Shown piece after piece: positions 1 through 8,901 of a DNA stretch of 64,000 bases (position 1 is its first letter; the number at the start of each line of letters is the position of its first letter). The translations under genes and the position numbers were made by a program. A model generated the notes under the pieces. The model made no database searches. It had not been told where the DNA came from and saw only the letters and a list, made by a program, of their open reading frames with translations. Location of the stretch: contig NZ_FOCW01000002.1 in NCBI RefSeq assembly GCF_900110225.1, positions 62,001-126,000 on the forward strand, given 5' to 3'. Origin of the DNA: Allobrachymonas denitrificans DSM 15123. GTDB lineage: Bacteria > Pseudomonadota > Gammaproteobacteria > Burkholderiales > Burkholderiaceae_C.

Positions 1-1
1 C

Positions 2-700
2 ACCGACCTGAGCTATTTCACGGCCGATGACGTGTTGACCGGTGACATGCAGCGCGTGTTCGTGCATCTGGCCAGCCAGAGCGAAATCCCGCGTCTGTCG
101 CGCATGCAGATGGCACCCTATACGCTGCAGGAGACCATGCTGCAGCGCATTGCCCAGGCTGGCCGCGCAGCGGCAGCAGGCAAGGGCGGCCGCATCGTGG
201 CCAAGATGAATGCGCTGACCGACGAAGCGCTGATCCTGGCGCTGCTGGAGGCCGGGCAGAAGGGCGCCCAGATCGACCTGATCGTGCGCGGTGCCTGCAT
301 GTTGCATGCGCAGGTGCCCGGCCTGAGCGAGAACATCCGTGTGCGTTCCATCATCGGCCGCTTCCTCGAGCACTCGCGCGTGTTCTACTTCGGCATCGGC
401 GAGGAAGAGCATCTCTACCTCTCCAGCGCGGACTGGATGAACCGCAACATGCTGCGCCGCATCGAACTGGCCTGGCCTGTCACCGATCCTGAACTCAAAA
501 CCCGCATCATTGACGAATGCCTGCTGGCCTACGAATATGACGAGGCACTGTCCTGGCAGATGCAGGCAGACGGCAGCTATGCGCGTCCGCAGTCGCCGCT
601 GGAGCATCCGCGCAACGTGCAGCGCGCCCTGATGACGCGCTACCTCAATGCCGGCAAGGACAGCAGCAAGAAGGGCCGGAAAAAACCCGGCAAGACCTGA
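2..700 (+). CDS. ppk: Polyphosphate kinase, C-terminal part (cut by window edge)
   Basis: Polyphosphate kinase 1 makes inorganic polyphosphate from the gamma-phosphate of ATP. The frame is open from the first bases of the window, so only the last 232 residues are seen. They match the C-terminal phospholipase D-like half of Ppk1: the DLSYFTADD segment, SEIPRLSRM, NALTDEALILALLEAGQKG, the LIVRGACML stretch, and SIIGRFLEHSRVFYF with a conserved histidine of this second PLD-like domain. A Lys-rich tail ends the protein. It runs in the same direction as sixA 41 bases downstream and lies opposite ppx, so synthesis and breakdown of polyphosphate are encoded side by side next to the Pho regulon. The identity is secure; the start lies outside the window. 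Confidence 0.95.
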   Translation, partial: TDLSYFTADDVLTGDMQRVFVHLASQSEIPRLSRMQMAPYTLQETMLQRIAQAGRAAAAGKGGRIVAKMNALTDEALILALLEAGQKGAQIDLIVRGACMLHAQVPGLSENIRVRSIIGRFLEHSRVFYFGIGEEEHLYLSSADWMNRNMLRRIELAWPVTDPELKTRIIDECLLAYEYDEALSWQMQADGSYARPQSPLEHPRNVQRALMTRYLNAGKDSSKKGRKKPGKT

Positions 701-741
701 ACCCCCGCGGGCCTGGCCCGCCCTCTCAGCAAGGAGCAAGC

Positions 742-1203
742 ATGGATCTGATTTTGTGGCGCCACGCCATTGCGGTGGATGCGGATGAAGGACTGGATGA
801 CCTGAAGCGGCCCCTGACGGAAGAGGGAGAGGACCAGGCCAAGGAAATGGCCGGCTGGCTCAAGCGCCATCTGCCCAGGAACACGCGCATCCTCACCAGC
901 CCTGCGCTGCGTACGCGCCAGACCGTGCTGCGCCTGACCAAGACCGACTACCGCGTGGTGAACGAACTGGCGCCCAATGCCACGCCGGATACCCTGCTCA
1001 GGGTGGTCAACTGGCCGCTGAGCGAGGAGCCGGTGCTGGTGGTGGGGCATCAGCCCACGCTGGGCGAAGTGGCCCAGAAGCTGCTGGGCATGCAGATGGG
1101 CTGCTCCATCAAGAAGGGCGCCGTCTGGTGGCTGCACCACCGTGTGCGCGATGGCAAGGGTCAGGTGATCCTCAAGGCGGTGCAGAACCCGCGCATGCTG
1201 TGA
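742..1203 (+). CDS. sixA: Phosphohistidine phosphatase SixA
   Basis: Predicted histidine phosphatase of 153 residues, the usual SixA size. The N-terminus LILWRHA carries the RH(G/A) signature with His8 as the likely nucleophile, and VVGHQP around residues 101-105 holds the second catalytic histidine. In the family SixA removes phosphate from phosphohistidine on HPt-type or PTS proteins in the cytoplasm. The ATG at 742 is preceded by an AAGGAG ribosome binding site at about 731. It sits between ppk and ppx, a frequent neighbourhood in Burkholderiales, which suggests a link to phosphate or polyphosphate metabolism; that link is inference. Confidence 0.9.
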   Translation: MDLILWRHAIAVDADEGLDDLKRPLTEEGEDQAKEMAGWLKRHLPRNTRILTSPALRTRQTVLRLTKTDYRVVNELAPNATPDTLLRVVNWPLSEEPVLVVGHQPTLGEVAQKLLGMQMGCSIKKGAVWWLHHRVRDGKGQVILKAVQNPRML

Positions 1204-1207
1204 CGTG

Positions 1208-1260
1208 GCGCCCGTACGGGCGCTGATGGCAAAGCCAGCTGCCGGCACATGCGCCGGCAG
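1208..1260. terminator. Two hairpins between convergent sixA and ppx
   Basis: A perfect 16-base palindrome (1208-1223, GCGCCC then its complement) is followed by a second hairpin with an 8-bp stem CTGCCGGC/GCCGGCAG (1239-1260). They fill the 74-base gap where sixA and ppx converge and could stop or stabilise transcripts from both sides. Neither has a T-tract, so a classical intrinsic terminator is uncertain. Confidence 0.4.
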
Positions 1261-1277
1261 GGCAGGGAGGTCCCGAT

Positions 1278-2780
1278 TCAGCGAATCTGCAGCTTGAGCG
1301 GCACGTCCGTGCGCGCCCAGGCATCGACTTCCTGCTGCAGCAGGAAGCAGGACTGCGGATAATCCAGCGCCCACTGCTTGGGCACCAACAGCGCAAAACC
1401 GAGCGACGGGGTTACCTTGCGCTGCAGTTGCAGTCCTTCCATGTTGGGCAGCCGGCGTGCATGGCACAGGATCACGGCCAGCCGCAGGGCCAGCAGTTGC
1501 GACGTGAACCCCACATCCTTGAAGTCGACATCCAGCTTGCGCAGCTTGCCGCGGTGGCCGAGCACCATGTTGCTCAGGTAGTGCAGTTCGGGCAGGGCAA
1601 AACCGGGTGCTTCTGCGTTGTCCAGGATGTAGGCGCCGTGGCGGTGGTAGCTGCTGTGCGAGATGTGCTGGCCGATCTCGTGCAGGCGCGCGGCCCAGCG
1701 CAGCTTGCGCTCGATGCGTTCGCGCTGCACCGTCATGCCCTCGATCGGGGTCAGCTGGCGGTACAGCGTGAGGGCGGTGCGCTCCACGCGCAGCGCCTGC
1801 TTTTGGTCCACGGCAAAGCGGTCCATCATGCGGCCCACGGTCACCTGACGCAGGTCGGTGGTGGGCTGCTCGCGGTTCAGCAGGTCGTACAGCACGCCCT
1901 GACGCAGGGCGCCGAGTGCCACCTGCATCTGCTTGAGCTGCAGCACCTCGAAAATCGCCAGCAGCACGGTCAGGCCGCCAGCCAGAACCGGCTTGCGCTC
2001 TTCCTTCAGCGTCTCCAGCTCGAGGGAGTTGACGTTGCGCACCTTGAGCAGCTTCTGCTTGAGCCAGTCCAGCCCCTCCAGCGTGACGATACCCGGTTCG
2101 CCGCCGTTGGCAGCCAGGATCTCGCCGATGGCGCCGATTGTGCCCGACGAGCCGTAGGCTACGTCCCAGCGCCCCGGGCGGTAGATTTCCAGGCCTTCAT
2201 CCAGCACCGCCTTGGCCGCGATATTGGCCTGCTTGAAGGCCGAGGGCGTGTACTTGCCATCGGGAAAGAAGCGCATGGACCAGGTCACGCTGCCGAACTG
2301 GAAGGATTCCAGTTGCTGCGGCTCCAGGTTCTTGCCGAGAATCAGTTCGGTGGAGCGTCCGCCGATGTCCACCACCAGCCGCCGGTCGGCCGAGCGCGGC
2401 AGCAGGTTGGCCACCCCCTGGTAGATCAGGCGCGCTTCCTCGCGGCCGGCAATCACGTCGATGGGAAAGCCCAGAATCTGGTGCGCCTTGCTCAGGAACA
2501 CATCGCGGTTGTTGGCTTCGCGCAGGGTCTGCGTGGCCACCGCGCGGATCTGCTCGCGCCGAAAGCCCGCCAGACGTTCGCTGAAGCGCGCCAAGCAATC
2601 CCAGCCGCGCTGCATAGCTTCCAGGGAGAGGTTGTTGTTGTCGTCGAGGCCGTTGCCCTGGCGTACGGTTTCTTTGAGATATTCGACGCGCTGGATCTGG
2701 CCGTGCTCATACTTGCCGATTTCCAGGCGAAAGCTGTTGGAGCCGAGGTCAAGCGCTGCAAGACGGGTGCCGTTGCGCAT
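1278..2780 (-). CDS. ppx: Exopolyphosphatase (Ppx/GppA family)
   Basis: Hydrolyses terminal phosphates from polyphosphate, or phosphate from pppGpp in the GppA branch. The 500-residue protein begins MRNGTRLAALDLGSNSFRLE, the first phosphate-binding loop of the ASKHA fold. The second loop reads DIGGRSTELILG, with Arg in place of the more usual third Gly. The C-terminal half is the helical HD-like extension seen in long Ppx proteins. The ATG at 2780 leaves 219 bases to pstS on the other strand. Its position beside ppk and the Pho regulon favours exopolyphosphatase over GppA, but sequence alone does not separate the two activities. Confidence 0.92.
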   Translation of the reverse strand: MRNGTRLAALDLGSNSFRLEIGKYEHGQIQRVEYLKETVRQGNGLDDNNNLSLEAMQRGWDCLARFSERLAGFRREQIRAVATQTLREANNRDVFLSKAHQILGFPIDVIAGREEARLIYQGVANLLPRSADRRLVVDIGGRSTELILGKNLEPQQLESFQFGSVTWSMRFFPDGKYTPSAFKQANIAAKAVLDEGLEIYRPGRWDVAYGSSGTIGAIGEILAANGGEPGIVTLEGLDWLKQKLLKVRNVNSLELETLKEERKPVLAGGLTVLLAIFEVLQLKQMQVALGALRQGVLYDLLNREQPTTDLRQVTVGRMMDRFAVDQKQALRVERTALTLYRQLTPIEGMTVQRERIERKLRWAARLHEIGQHISHSSYHRHGAYILDNAEAPGFALPELHYLSNMVLGHRGKLRKLDVDFKDVGFTSQLLALRLAVILCHARRLPNMEGLQLQRKVTPSLGFALLVPKQWALDYPQSCFLLQQEVDAWARTDVPLKLQIR

Positions 2781-2889
2781 GATGGAGAGTCAGGGGAAAG
2801 AGACAGTTCTTTTTTTCATCATAGGGCTTTTACGGAGCGTCACGGCCAAAAAACGGTCATATTGCACACAGTGTCTGCCAAACGCAAAA

Positions 2890-2907
2890 CTGTCACGGAA
2901 ATGTCAC
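2890..2907 (+). promoter_or_regulatory. PHO box upstream of the first pstS
   Basis: Two 7-base direct repeats, CTGTCAC and ATGTCAC, are separated by four bases (GGAA), an 11-base period as in the PhoB-binding PHO box. A plausible -10 element lies in the TTTCTAAAG stretch about 7-13 bases further on, so PhoB would replace the -35 element. The gene controlled is the first pstS, about 90 bases downstream. A short inverted repeat GGTCAG/CTGACC (2937-2963) lies in the leader. Confidence 0.85.
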
Positions 2908-2999
2908 GACGAGTTTCTAAAGTTCCCTCTGCCCAGGGTCAGTCTTCTGCAAGGAGTCTGACCTGAAGAACTCTATTCACCCGTTTTTAAGGATATTTC

Positions 3000-4034
3000 A
3001 TGAAATCCGTGATCAAGGTTTCCGCCGTCGGTCTGGCCGCCGCCCTGTCTTTCGGTTTTGCCCAGGCGCAGGACATCACCGGCGCTGGCGCTTCCTTCCC
3101 GGCTCCGCTGTACTCCAAGTGGGCGGCCGACTATGCCAAGGCTACCGGCTCCAAGGTGAACTACCAGTCCGTGGGCTCCGGCGCCGGCATGAAGCAGATC
3201 GAAGCCAAGACCGTGGACTTCGGCGCTTCCGACGAACCCCTGACCGACGCTGACCTGAAGGCCAAGGGCCTGGTGCAGTTCCCCACCGTGGTGGGCGGCG
3301 TGGTGCCGGTCCTGAACGTCAAGGGCGTGGCTCCTGGCGCGCTGGTGCTGGACGGCAAGACCCTGGGTGACATCTACCTGGGCAAGATCACCAAGTGGAA
3401 CGATCCCGCCCTGAAGGCCCTGAACCCCTCCCTGGCCCTGCCCGACGCAGCCATCGCCGTGGTGCGCCGCGCTGATGGTTCCGGCACCAGCTTCAACTTC
3501 ACCAACTACCTGAGCAAGGTCAACCCCGAGTGGAAGGCCAAGGTTGGCGAAGGCAAGGCCGTGAACTGGCCCGTGGGTACCGGTGGCAAGGGTAACGAAG
3601 GCGTTGCCGCTTTCGTGAGCCGTCTGCCCAACTCCATCGGCTACGTCGAGTACGCCTATGTGAAGCAGAACAAGATGACCTATGCGCGCATGAAGAACGC
3701 CGCCGGCGCCATCGTGGCTCCCAGCGACACCACCTTCAAGGCCGCTACTGCTGCTGCCAACTGGAAGTCTTCCTTCTTCCAGATCCTGACCAACCAGAAC
3801 GGCAAGAACGCCTGGCCCATCACGGCTGCCACCTACATCATGATGCACACCAAGCAGGACAAGCCCGAGAAGGCTGCTGCTGCCCTGAAGTTCTTTGACT
3901 GGGCCTACAGCAACGGCGACGCCGCTGCCGGTTCCCTGGACTACGTGCCGATGCCAGCAGAAGTGAAGACGGTGATCCGCAAGTCCTGGTCCAACATCAA
4001 GGACGGCTCCGGCAAGGTCATCGCCGCCAAGTAA
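3000..4034 (+). CDS. pstS: Phosphate-binding protein PstS (secreted, copy 1)
   Basis: Periplasmic phosphate receptor of the high-affinity Pst ABC transporter, 344 residues. The first 23 residues form a Sec signal peptide ending AQA before Gln-Asp, with no lipobox, so the mature protein should be soluble. Phosphate-binding elements typical of PstS are present: TGAGASFPAPLYSKWA, FGASDEPLTD and ADGSGTSFNFTNYL. The ATG at 3000 follows AAGGA. It is transcribed from its own PHO-box promoter and is followed by a hairpin and then a second pstS gene with long blocks of identical sequence. That makes it one half of a tandem duplication; why both were kept is not shown by the sequence. Confidence 0.96.
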   Translation: MKSVIKVSAVGLAAALSFGFAQAQDITGAGASFPAPLYSKWAADYAKATGSKVNYQSVGSGAGMKQIEAKTVDFGASDEPLTDADLKAKGLVQFPTVVGGVVPVLNVKGVAPGALVLDGKTLGDIYLGKITKWNDPALKALNPSLALPDAAIAVVRRADGSGTSFNFTNYLSKVNPEWKAKVGEGKAVNWPVGTGGKGNEGVAAFVSRLPNSIGYVEYAYVKQNKMTYARMKNAAGAIVAPSDTTFKAATAAANWKSSFFQILTNQNGKNAWPITAATYIMMHTKQDKPEKAAAALKFFDWAYSNGDAAAGSLDYVPMPAEVKTVIRKSWSNIKDGSGKVIAAK

Positions 4035-4060
4035 TCGGCCTGATACCCGCCTGACCCAGA

Positions 4061-4084
4061 GCCCTGTCGCCACGGCGGCAGGGC
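4061..4084 (+). terminator. Hairpin after the first pstS
   Basis: Stem GCCCTG-(T)-CGC against GCG-(G)-CAGGGC with a T-G pair in the middle, followed by TTTGTC. It lies 27 bases after the stop of the first pstS and before the second PHO box. It probably ends or weakens the first transcript, so the downstream pst genes would depend on the second promoter. The T-tract is short. Confidence 0.6.
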
Positions 4085-4130
4085 TTTGTCGCGAATGGGG
4101 CTGTGGTGCCGGAATGACATTTGCACCACG

Positions 4131-4148
4131 ATGACAAGACTGTGACAG
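4131..4148 (-). promoter_or_regulatory. Second, oppositely oriented PHO-like box
   Basis: Read on the minus strand the sequence is CTGTCAC-AGTC-TTGTCAT: two 7-base units with an 11-base period, as in a PHO box. It lies 13 bases before the forward PHO box at 4162-4179. No gene starts leftward from it within reach (the first pstS ends at 4034), so it may be an extra PhoB site acting on the second pstS promoter. Confidence 0.55.
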
Positions 4149-4161
4149 GTGGAACACAGAA

Positions 4162-4179
4162 CTGTCACATTGGTGTCAC
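4162..4179 (+). promoter_or_regulatory. PHO box upstream of the second pstS
   Basis: CTGTCAC-ATTG-GTGTCAC matches the PHO box layout of two 7-base repeats with a 4-base spacer. A TACAGT hexamer at 4190-4195, ten bases downstream, is well placed as the -10 element. It should drive the lipoprotein pstS and the pstCAB-phoU-phoB-phoR genes under phosphate starvation. Confidence 0.85.
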
Positions 4180-4257
4180 AAATGATTTTTACAGTTTGTC
4201 ATGAACCGATCGGGGTTGGTGATTTCCCTGATTACAAGCACTCAAAAGGATCTAGAA

Positions 4258-5361
4258 ATGCAGAACACTCGCAGGATTGCAATCGTTGGCATGGCCGCTG
4301 CCATGGCTTTTGGCCTGGCAGCTTGCGGCAAGAAGGACGAGGCCAAGCCGGCCGCTTCCGGTGCCGATGCACAACCCCAGGCACAAGCCAGCAGCAGCGG
4401 CATCACCGGCGCGGGCGCTTCCTTCCCGGCTCCGCTGTACTCCAAGTGGGCGGCTGAATATGCCAAGGCTTCCAACGTCAAGGTCAACTACCAGTCCGTG
4501 GGCTCCGGTGCCGGCATGAAGCAGATCGAAGCCAAGACGGTCGATTTCGGTGCTTCCGACGAGCCGCTGAAGGACGAGGACCTGAAGGCCAAGGGCCTGG
4601 TGCAGTTCCCCACCGTGGTGGGTGGCGTGGTGCCCGTGATCAACGTGGAAGGCATCGAGACCGGTTCCATGGTGCTGGACGGCACCACGCTGGCCAAGAT
4701 CTACCTGGGTACCGTGACCAAGTGGAATGACCCCGCCATCAAGGCCCTGAACCCCGACCTGAAACTGCCTGACGCCGTGATCGCTCCGGTGCGTCGCGCT
4801 GACGGTTCCGGCACCAGCTTCAACTTCACCAACTACCTGAGCAAGGTCTCTCCCGAGTGGAAAGAGAAAGTGGGCGAGGGCAAGGCCGTGAACTGGCCGG
4901 TCGGTACCGGTGGCAAGGGTAACGAAGGCGTGGCCCAGTTCGTTGGCCGCCTGCCCAACTCCATCGGCTACGTCGAGTACGCCTATGTGAAGCAGAACAA
5001 GATGAACTACGTCAAGCTGAAGAACGCAGCCGGCAACGTGGTCAGCCCCGAAGAGAAGACCTTCAAGGCCGCTACCGCTGCTGCCGACTGGAAGGCCTCC
5101 TTCTACCAGATCCTGACCAACCAGGACGATGCTGACGCATGGCCGATCACTGCTGCCACCTTCATCATGATGCAGGCCAAGCAGGACAAGCCCGAGGCGG
5201 CAGCTGCTGCCCTGAAGTTCTTCGACTGGATGTACGCCAACGGCGACCAGATGGCTTCCGAGCTGGACTACGTGCCGATGCCGGCTGACGTCAAGGCCGT
5301 CATCACCGAGTCCTGGGCCAACATCCAGGACAACTCCGGCAAGGCCATTGCCTACAAGTAA
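4258..5361 (+). CDS. pstS: Phosphate-binding protein PstS (lipoprotein, copy 2)
   Basis: Second PstS, 367 residues from the ATG at 4258, which has an AAAAGGA ribosome binding site; an in-frame ATG at 4201 lacks one and would spoil the signal sequence. The N-terminus ends in a lipobox LAAC at about residues 18-21, so this copy should be a membrane-anchored lipoprotein. A linker of about 25 Ala/Lys/Gln-rich residues precedes ITGAGASFPAPLYSKWA. The body repeats copy 1 closely, with the same FGASDEPLKD and GSGTSFNFTNYL phosphate-site motifs. It is followed after 108 bases by pstC. The two copies differ mainly in anchoring and in charge, with more Asp/Glu here. Confidence 0.96.
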   Translation: MQNTRRIAIVGMAAAMAFGLAACGKKDEAKPAASGADAQPQAQASSSGITGAGASFPAPLYSKWAAEYAKASNVKVNYQSVGSGAGMKQIEAKTVDFGASDEPLKDEDLKAKGLVQFPTVVGGVVPVINVEGIETGSMVLDGTTLAKIYLGTVTKWNDPAIKALNPDLKLPDAVIAPVRRADGSGTSFNFTNYLSKVSPEWKEKVGEGKAVNWPVGTGGKGNEGVAQFVGRLPNSIGYVEYAYVKQNKMNYVKLKNAAGNVVSPEEKTFKAATAAADWKASFYQILTNQDDADAWPITAATFIMMQAKQDKPEAAAAALKFFDWMYANGDQMASELDYVPMPADVKAVITESWANIQDNSGKAIAYK

Positions 5362-5384
5362 GCCCCTGAGTTGATCGCAGGCAG

Positions 5385-5432
5385 TCCGGCCGGCACGCAG
5401 GGTCTGGTTTTCAGACCCGCTGCAGGGCCGGA
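5385..5432 (+). other. Two-tier stem-loop between pstS and pstC
   Basis: An outer stem TCCGGCC/GGCCGGA (5385-5391 and 5426-5432) encloses an inner perfect hairpin GGGTCTG-GTTTT-CAGACCC (5400-5418). It is followed by only three T residues. Such structures often protect the upstream mRNA or cause partial termination, giving more binding protein than permease. The effect here is inferred. Confidence 0.6.
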
Positions 5433-5469
5433 TTTGCCGCTATCAGCCGGATTTTTGGGATAGATAACC

Positions 5470-6498
5470 ATGTCTTCCGTTGTTTCCTCTGCAGAGGCCA
5501 TCATGCAAGAGCGCGAAAAGGCGGAGCGCACCACGCGACCGCCCAGCCCCAAGGTACAGCGCCACAAGGGTGCACTGGCCGACCTGTTCTTCGCCGGCGG
5601 CGCCAAGCTGGCCGTGATTGTCACGCTGAGCCTGTTGCTCGGCATCCTGGTTTCCCTCATCGTCGGTGCCTGGCCGGCGATCGAGAAGTTCGGTCCCGGC
5701 TTCCTGACGCGCAGCGCGTGGGACCCGGTGATGGAAGATTTCGGTGGTTGGGTGATGATCTACGGCACCCTGGCCACCTCGTTCATTGCCTTGCTGATCG
5801 CGGTTCCCGTCAGCTTCGGCATTGCGCTGTTCCTGACTGAAATGTCGCCCACCTGGCTCAAGCGCCCGCTGGGGACTGCCATCGAACTGCTGGCTGCCAT
5901 TCCGTCCATCGTGTACGGCATGTGGGGCCTGATGGTGTTCGGCCCGATCCTGGCCGAGTACGTGCAGGCACCGCTGCAGGCGTCTCTGGGCGCCGTGCCC
6001 GGCCTGGACTTCCTGTTCAGCGGCCCGCCCGTCGGTATCGGTATCCTGCCCGCCGGCATCATCCTGGCCATCATGATCATCCCGTTCATCGCCTCCGTGA
6101 TGCGCGACGTGTTCGAAGTGACGCCGGTGATGCTGAAGGAATCCGCCTATGGACTGGGTTCCACCACCTGGGAAGTGGTCTACAAGGTCGTGCTGCCGTA
6201 TACCAAGGCAGGCGTGATCGGCGGCATCATGCTCGGTCTGGGTCGTGCCCTGGGTGAAACCATGGCCGTGACCTTCGTGATCGGCAACATGAACCAGCTG
6301 GCCTCGCTCAGCCTGTTCGAGCCCGCCAGCAGCATTACCGCCACGCTGGCCAACGAATTTGCCGAAGCCGGCGACGGCCTGCACCGCGCGTCCCTGATCT
6401 ATCTGGGCCTGGTGCTGTTCTTCATCACCTTCGTGGTGCTGAGTTTCTCCAAGCTGCTGCTCAACCGTCTGCAGAAAAACGAAGGGAGCAAGACATGA
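5470..6498 (+). CDS. pstC: Phosphate ABC transporter permease PstC
   Basis: Inner-membrane subunit of the Pst importer, 342 residues. A cytoplasmic N-terminal stretch of about 40 charged residues is followed by six predicted membrane segments. The EAA loop typical of binding-protein-dependent permeases is visible ([20 protein letters not shown], then [17 protein letters not shown]). The ATG at 5470 has only a weak GGGA upstream; an internal ATG at 5503 is an alternative start. The stop overlaps the pstA start as ATGA (6495-6498), so the two permeases are translationally coupled. Expression should follow the PHO box of the second pstS. Confidence 0.95.
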   Translation: MSSVVSSAEAIMQEREKAERTTRPPSPKVQRHKGALADLFFAGGAKLAVIVTLSLLLGILVSLIVGAWPAIEKFGPGFLTRSAWDPVMEDFGGWVMIYGTLATSFIALLIAVPVSFGIALFLTEMSPTWLKRPLGTAIELLAAIPSIVYGMWGLMVFGPILAEYVQAPLQASLGAVPGLDFLFSGPPVGIGILPAGIILAIMIIPFIASVMRDVFEVTPVMLKESAYGLGSTTWEVVYKVVLPYTKAGVIGGIMLGLGRALGETMAVTFVIGNMNQLASLSLFEPASSITATLANEFAEAGDGLHRASLIYLGLVLFFITFVVLSFSKLLLNRLQKNEGSKT

Positions 6499-7361
6499 GC
6501 GCCGTCCTGCCTCGCGCGGATTACCGCCAAGCCAAATTCGGCAAGCGCAAGATCGTCAACATCGTTGCGCTGAGCCTGTCCTTTGGAGCCATGCTGTTCG
6601 GCATCTTCTGGCTGTTCTGGATCCTGTTCGAAACCGTGCGCCTCGGCGTGGGCGGTTTGAGCCTGGCCGTGTTTACCGAAATGACGCCGGCCCCGAATGA
6701 TCCGGGCGGTATCGCCAACGCGATCTGGGGTTCCGTGCTAATGGTGGCTGTCGCTACCCTGATCGGCACGCCGATCGGCGTGATGGCCGGCATCTACCTG
6801 GCCGAATACGACCGCAGCAGCTGGCTGGCCAACGTCACGCGTTTCGTGAACGACGTGCTGCTGTCCGCTCCGTCCATCGTGATCGGCATGTTCGTGTCGG
6901 TGGTGCTGGTGGTGCCGTTCGGCGGCTTCTCCGGTTGGGCCGGTGCGGTGGCACTGGCGCTGATCGTGATTCCGGTGGTGATCCGTACCACCGAGAACAT
7001 GCTGAACCTGATTCCGGGTGGTCTGCGTGAAGCGGCCTATGCCCTGGGTACGCCCAAGTGGAAGGTGATCTACAGCATCACGCTGAAGGCTGCCATGGCT
7101 GGTGTGGTCACCGGTGTGCTGCTGGCGGTGGCGCGTATCGCCGGCGAAACGGCACCGCTGCTGTTCACGGCGCTGAACAACCAGTTCTGGACGAGCAACA
7201 TGGGCGAGCCGATGGCCAGCCTGCCGACCATGATCTTCAAGTTCGCCATGAGCCCCTATGAAAACTGGCAGCAACTGGCATGGGTGGGCGTATTCGTCAT
7301 CACCATGGCTGTGCTGGGCCTGAACATCCTGGCCCGTCTGCTGACCCGCAAGAAACACTGA
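6495..7361 (+). CDS. pstA: Phosphate ABC transporter permease PstA
   Basis: Second inner-membrane permease of the Pst system, 288 residues with six predicted membrane segments. The coupling loop reads [20 protein letters not shown], followed by [14 protein letters not shown], as in other PstA proteins. It starts inside the last codons of pstC (ATGA overlap) with a GGGAGC stretch upstream, and pstB starts 14 bases after its stop. PstA and PstC together form the channel through which PstS-bound phosphate passes. Confidence 0.95.
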   Translation: MSAVLPRADYRQAKFGKRKIVNIVALSLSFGAMLFGIFWLFWILFETVRLGVGGLSLAVFTEMTPAPNDPGGIANAIWGSVLMVAVATLIGTPIGVMAGIYLAEYDRSSWLANVTRFVNDVLLSAPSIVIGMFVSVVLVVPFGGFSGWAGAVALALIVIPVVIRTTENMLNLIPGGLREAAYALGTPKWKVIYSITLKAAMAGVVTGVLLAVARIAGETAPLLFTALNNQFWTSNMGEPMASLPTMIFKFAMSPYENWQQLAWVGVFVITMAVLGLNILARLLTRKKH

Positions 7362-7375
7362 TTTGGAGATGCATC

Positions 7376-8149
7376 ATGAGTGCAGTCATCACCCCCAACC
7401 CCAAGATTTCCGTCCGCAACCTGAACTTCTACTACGGCAAGTTCCATGCGCTGAAGAACATCAACCTGGACATCCCCGAGAAGCAGGTCACGGCCTTCAT
7501 CGGCCCGTCCGGCTGCGGCAAGTCCACGCTGCTGCGCATCTTCAACCGCATGTATGAGCTGTACCCCGAGCAGCGTGCGGAAGGCACCATCACGCTCGAC
7601 GGCGAAGACCTGCTGGACAAGAAGAAGGATGTGGCACTGATCCGCGCCAAGATCGGCATGGTGTTCCAGAAGCCGACGCCGTTCCCGATGTCCATCTACG
7701 ACAACATCGCCTTCGGCGTGAAGCTGTTCGAGAACCTGAACAAGTCCGAAATGGACGACCGCGTGGAGTGGGCCCTCAAGAAGTCCGCCCTGTGGACGGA
7801 AGTGAAGGACAAGCTGAACCAGAGCGGCTCCAGCCTCTCCGGTGGCCAGCAGCAGCGTCTGTGCATCGCCCGCGGTATCGCCATCAAGCCCGAAGTGCTG
7901 CTGCTGGACGAGCCGTGCTCCGCGCTGGACCCGATCTCCACCTCCAAGATCGAGGAGCTGATCGCGGAACTGAAGAGCGAATACACGGTGGTGATCGTGA
8001 CGCACAACATGCAGCAGGCAGCACGCTGCAGTGACAATACGGCGTACATGTACCTGGGCGACCTGATCGAATTCGGCAACACGAAGGAAATGTTCTTCAA
8101 GCCGAAGCGCCAGGAAACCGAGGACTACATTACCGGCCGCTTCGGTTGA
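7376..8149 (+). CDS. pstB: Phosphate ABC transporter ATPase PstB
   Basis: ATP-binding subunit of the Pst importer, 257 residues, the standard PstB length. Motifs in order: Walker [11 protein letters not shown]-loop [20 protein letters not shown], signature [15 protein letters not shown], Walker [13 protein letters not shown], and the H-loop in [10 protein letters not shown]. The ATG at 7376 follows TTGGAGATGC. The frame stays open upstream into pstA, but that extension does not match the family. The phoU gene follows 25 bases later. Confidence 0.96.
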   Translation: MSAVITPNPKISVRNLNFYYGKFHALKNINLDIPEKQVTAFIGPSGCGKSTLLRIFNRMYELYPEQRAEGTITLDGEDLLDKKKDVALIRAKIGMVFQKPTPFPMSIYDNIAFGVKLFENLNKSEMDDRVEWALKKSALWTEVKDKLNQSGSSLSGGQQQRLCIARGIAIKPEVLLLDEPCSALDPISTSKIEELIAELKSEYTVVIVTHNMQQAARCSDNTAYMYLGDLIEFGNTKEMFFKPKRQETEDYITGRFG

Positions 8150-8174
8150 GCCAAAACGAGAAGGAGACGCAGCG

Positions 8175-8876
8175 ATGACCGAAAAACATCTATCCAGCCA
8201 GTTCGACGCCGAACTCAACAATGTGTCCGGCATGGTCATGGAAATGGGCGGGCTGGTCGAACAGCAGATGCGCCAGGCCGTCGAGGCCATGGTCGATTAC
8301 AACGCCGAGGTGGCCATGAGCGTGCTCAAGGCCGAGCCGCAGGTCAACACCATGGAAATGGAGATCGACCACGAACTCACTTCCATCATCGGCCGTCGCC
8401 AGCCCACCGCGCGCGATCTGCGCCTGCTGATCGCCATCTCGCGTGCTACCGGCAACCTCGAGCGCGCCGGTGACGAGGCCGCCAAGATCGCCCGCATGGT
8501 GCAGGGCATCATCCAGAACGGTACGGCGCGTTCGCTGCCGTCTTCCGAGCTGCGTGTGGCGGCCAACCTGGCTTCCGACCTGCTGCGTCGCTCGCTGGAT
8601 TCGTTCGCCCGCCTGGATTCGCGCATCGCGCTGGAAATCCTGCGTGCCGACAATCTGATCGACATCGAGTACGACGGTTTCATGCGCAAGCTGGTCACCT
8701 ACATGATGGAAGATCCGCGCACGATTTCGCAAAGTCTGGACCTGATGTTCCTGGCCAAGTCGATCGAGCGCATTGGCGACCATGCCAAGAACATTGCCGA
8801 GTGCGTGATCTACATTGTCAAGGGACTCGACGTGCGCCACACGCCGCTGCAGGCGATCGAGTCCCAGCTGGGCTGA
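8175..8876 (+). CDS. phoU: Phosphate signalling regulator PhoU
   Basis: Negative regulator linking the Pst transporter to PhoR, 233 residues, consisting of two similar three-helix PhoU domains. The acidic metal-binding patches are visible (GNLERAGDEAAKIARM in the first half, KSIERIGDHAKNIAECVI in the second). The ATG at 8175 follows an AAGGAG site. Its place between pstB and phoB is the classical arrangement. Known role: with phosphate in excess, PhoU keeps PhoR from activating PhoB. Confidence 0.96.
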   Translation: MTEKHLSSQFDAELNNVSGMVMEMGGLVEQQMRQAVEAMVDYNAEVAMSVLKAEPQVNTMEMEIDHELTSIIGRRQPTARDLRLLIAISRATGNLERAGDEAAKIARMVQGIIQNGTARSLPSSELRVAANLASDLLRRSLDSFARLDSRIALEILRADNLIDIEYDGFMRKLVTYMMEDPRTISQSLDLMFLAKSIERIGDHAKNIAECVIYIVKGLDVRHTPLQAIESQLG

Positions 8877-8901
8877 TCGTTTGGGGAGCATTGAGAAAGC
8901 C

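Noticed and set aside
2833-2860. Further PHO-box-like TCAC/TCAT pair near ppx
   Set aside because: The repeat spacing is 16-17 bases instead of 11, so it does not fit PhoB binding.
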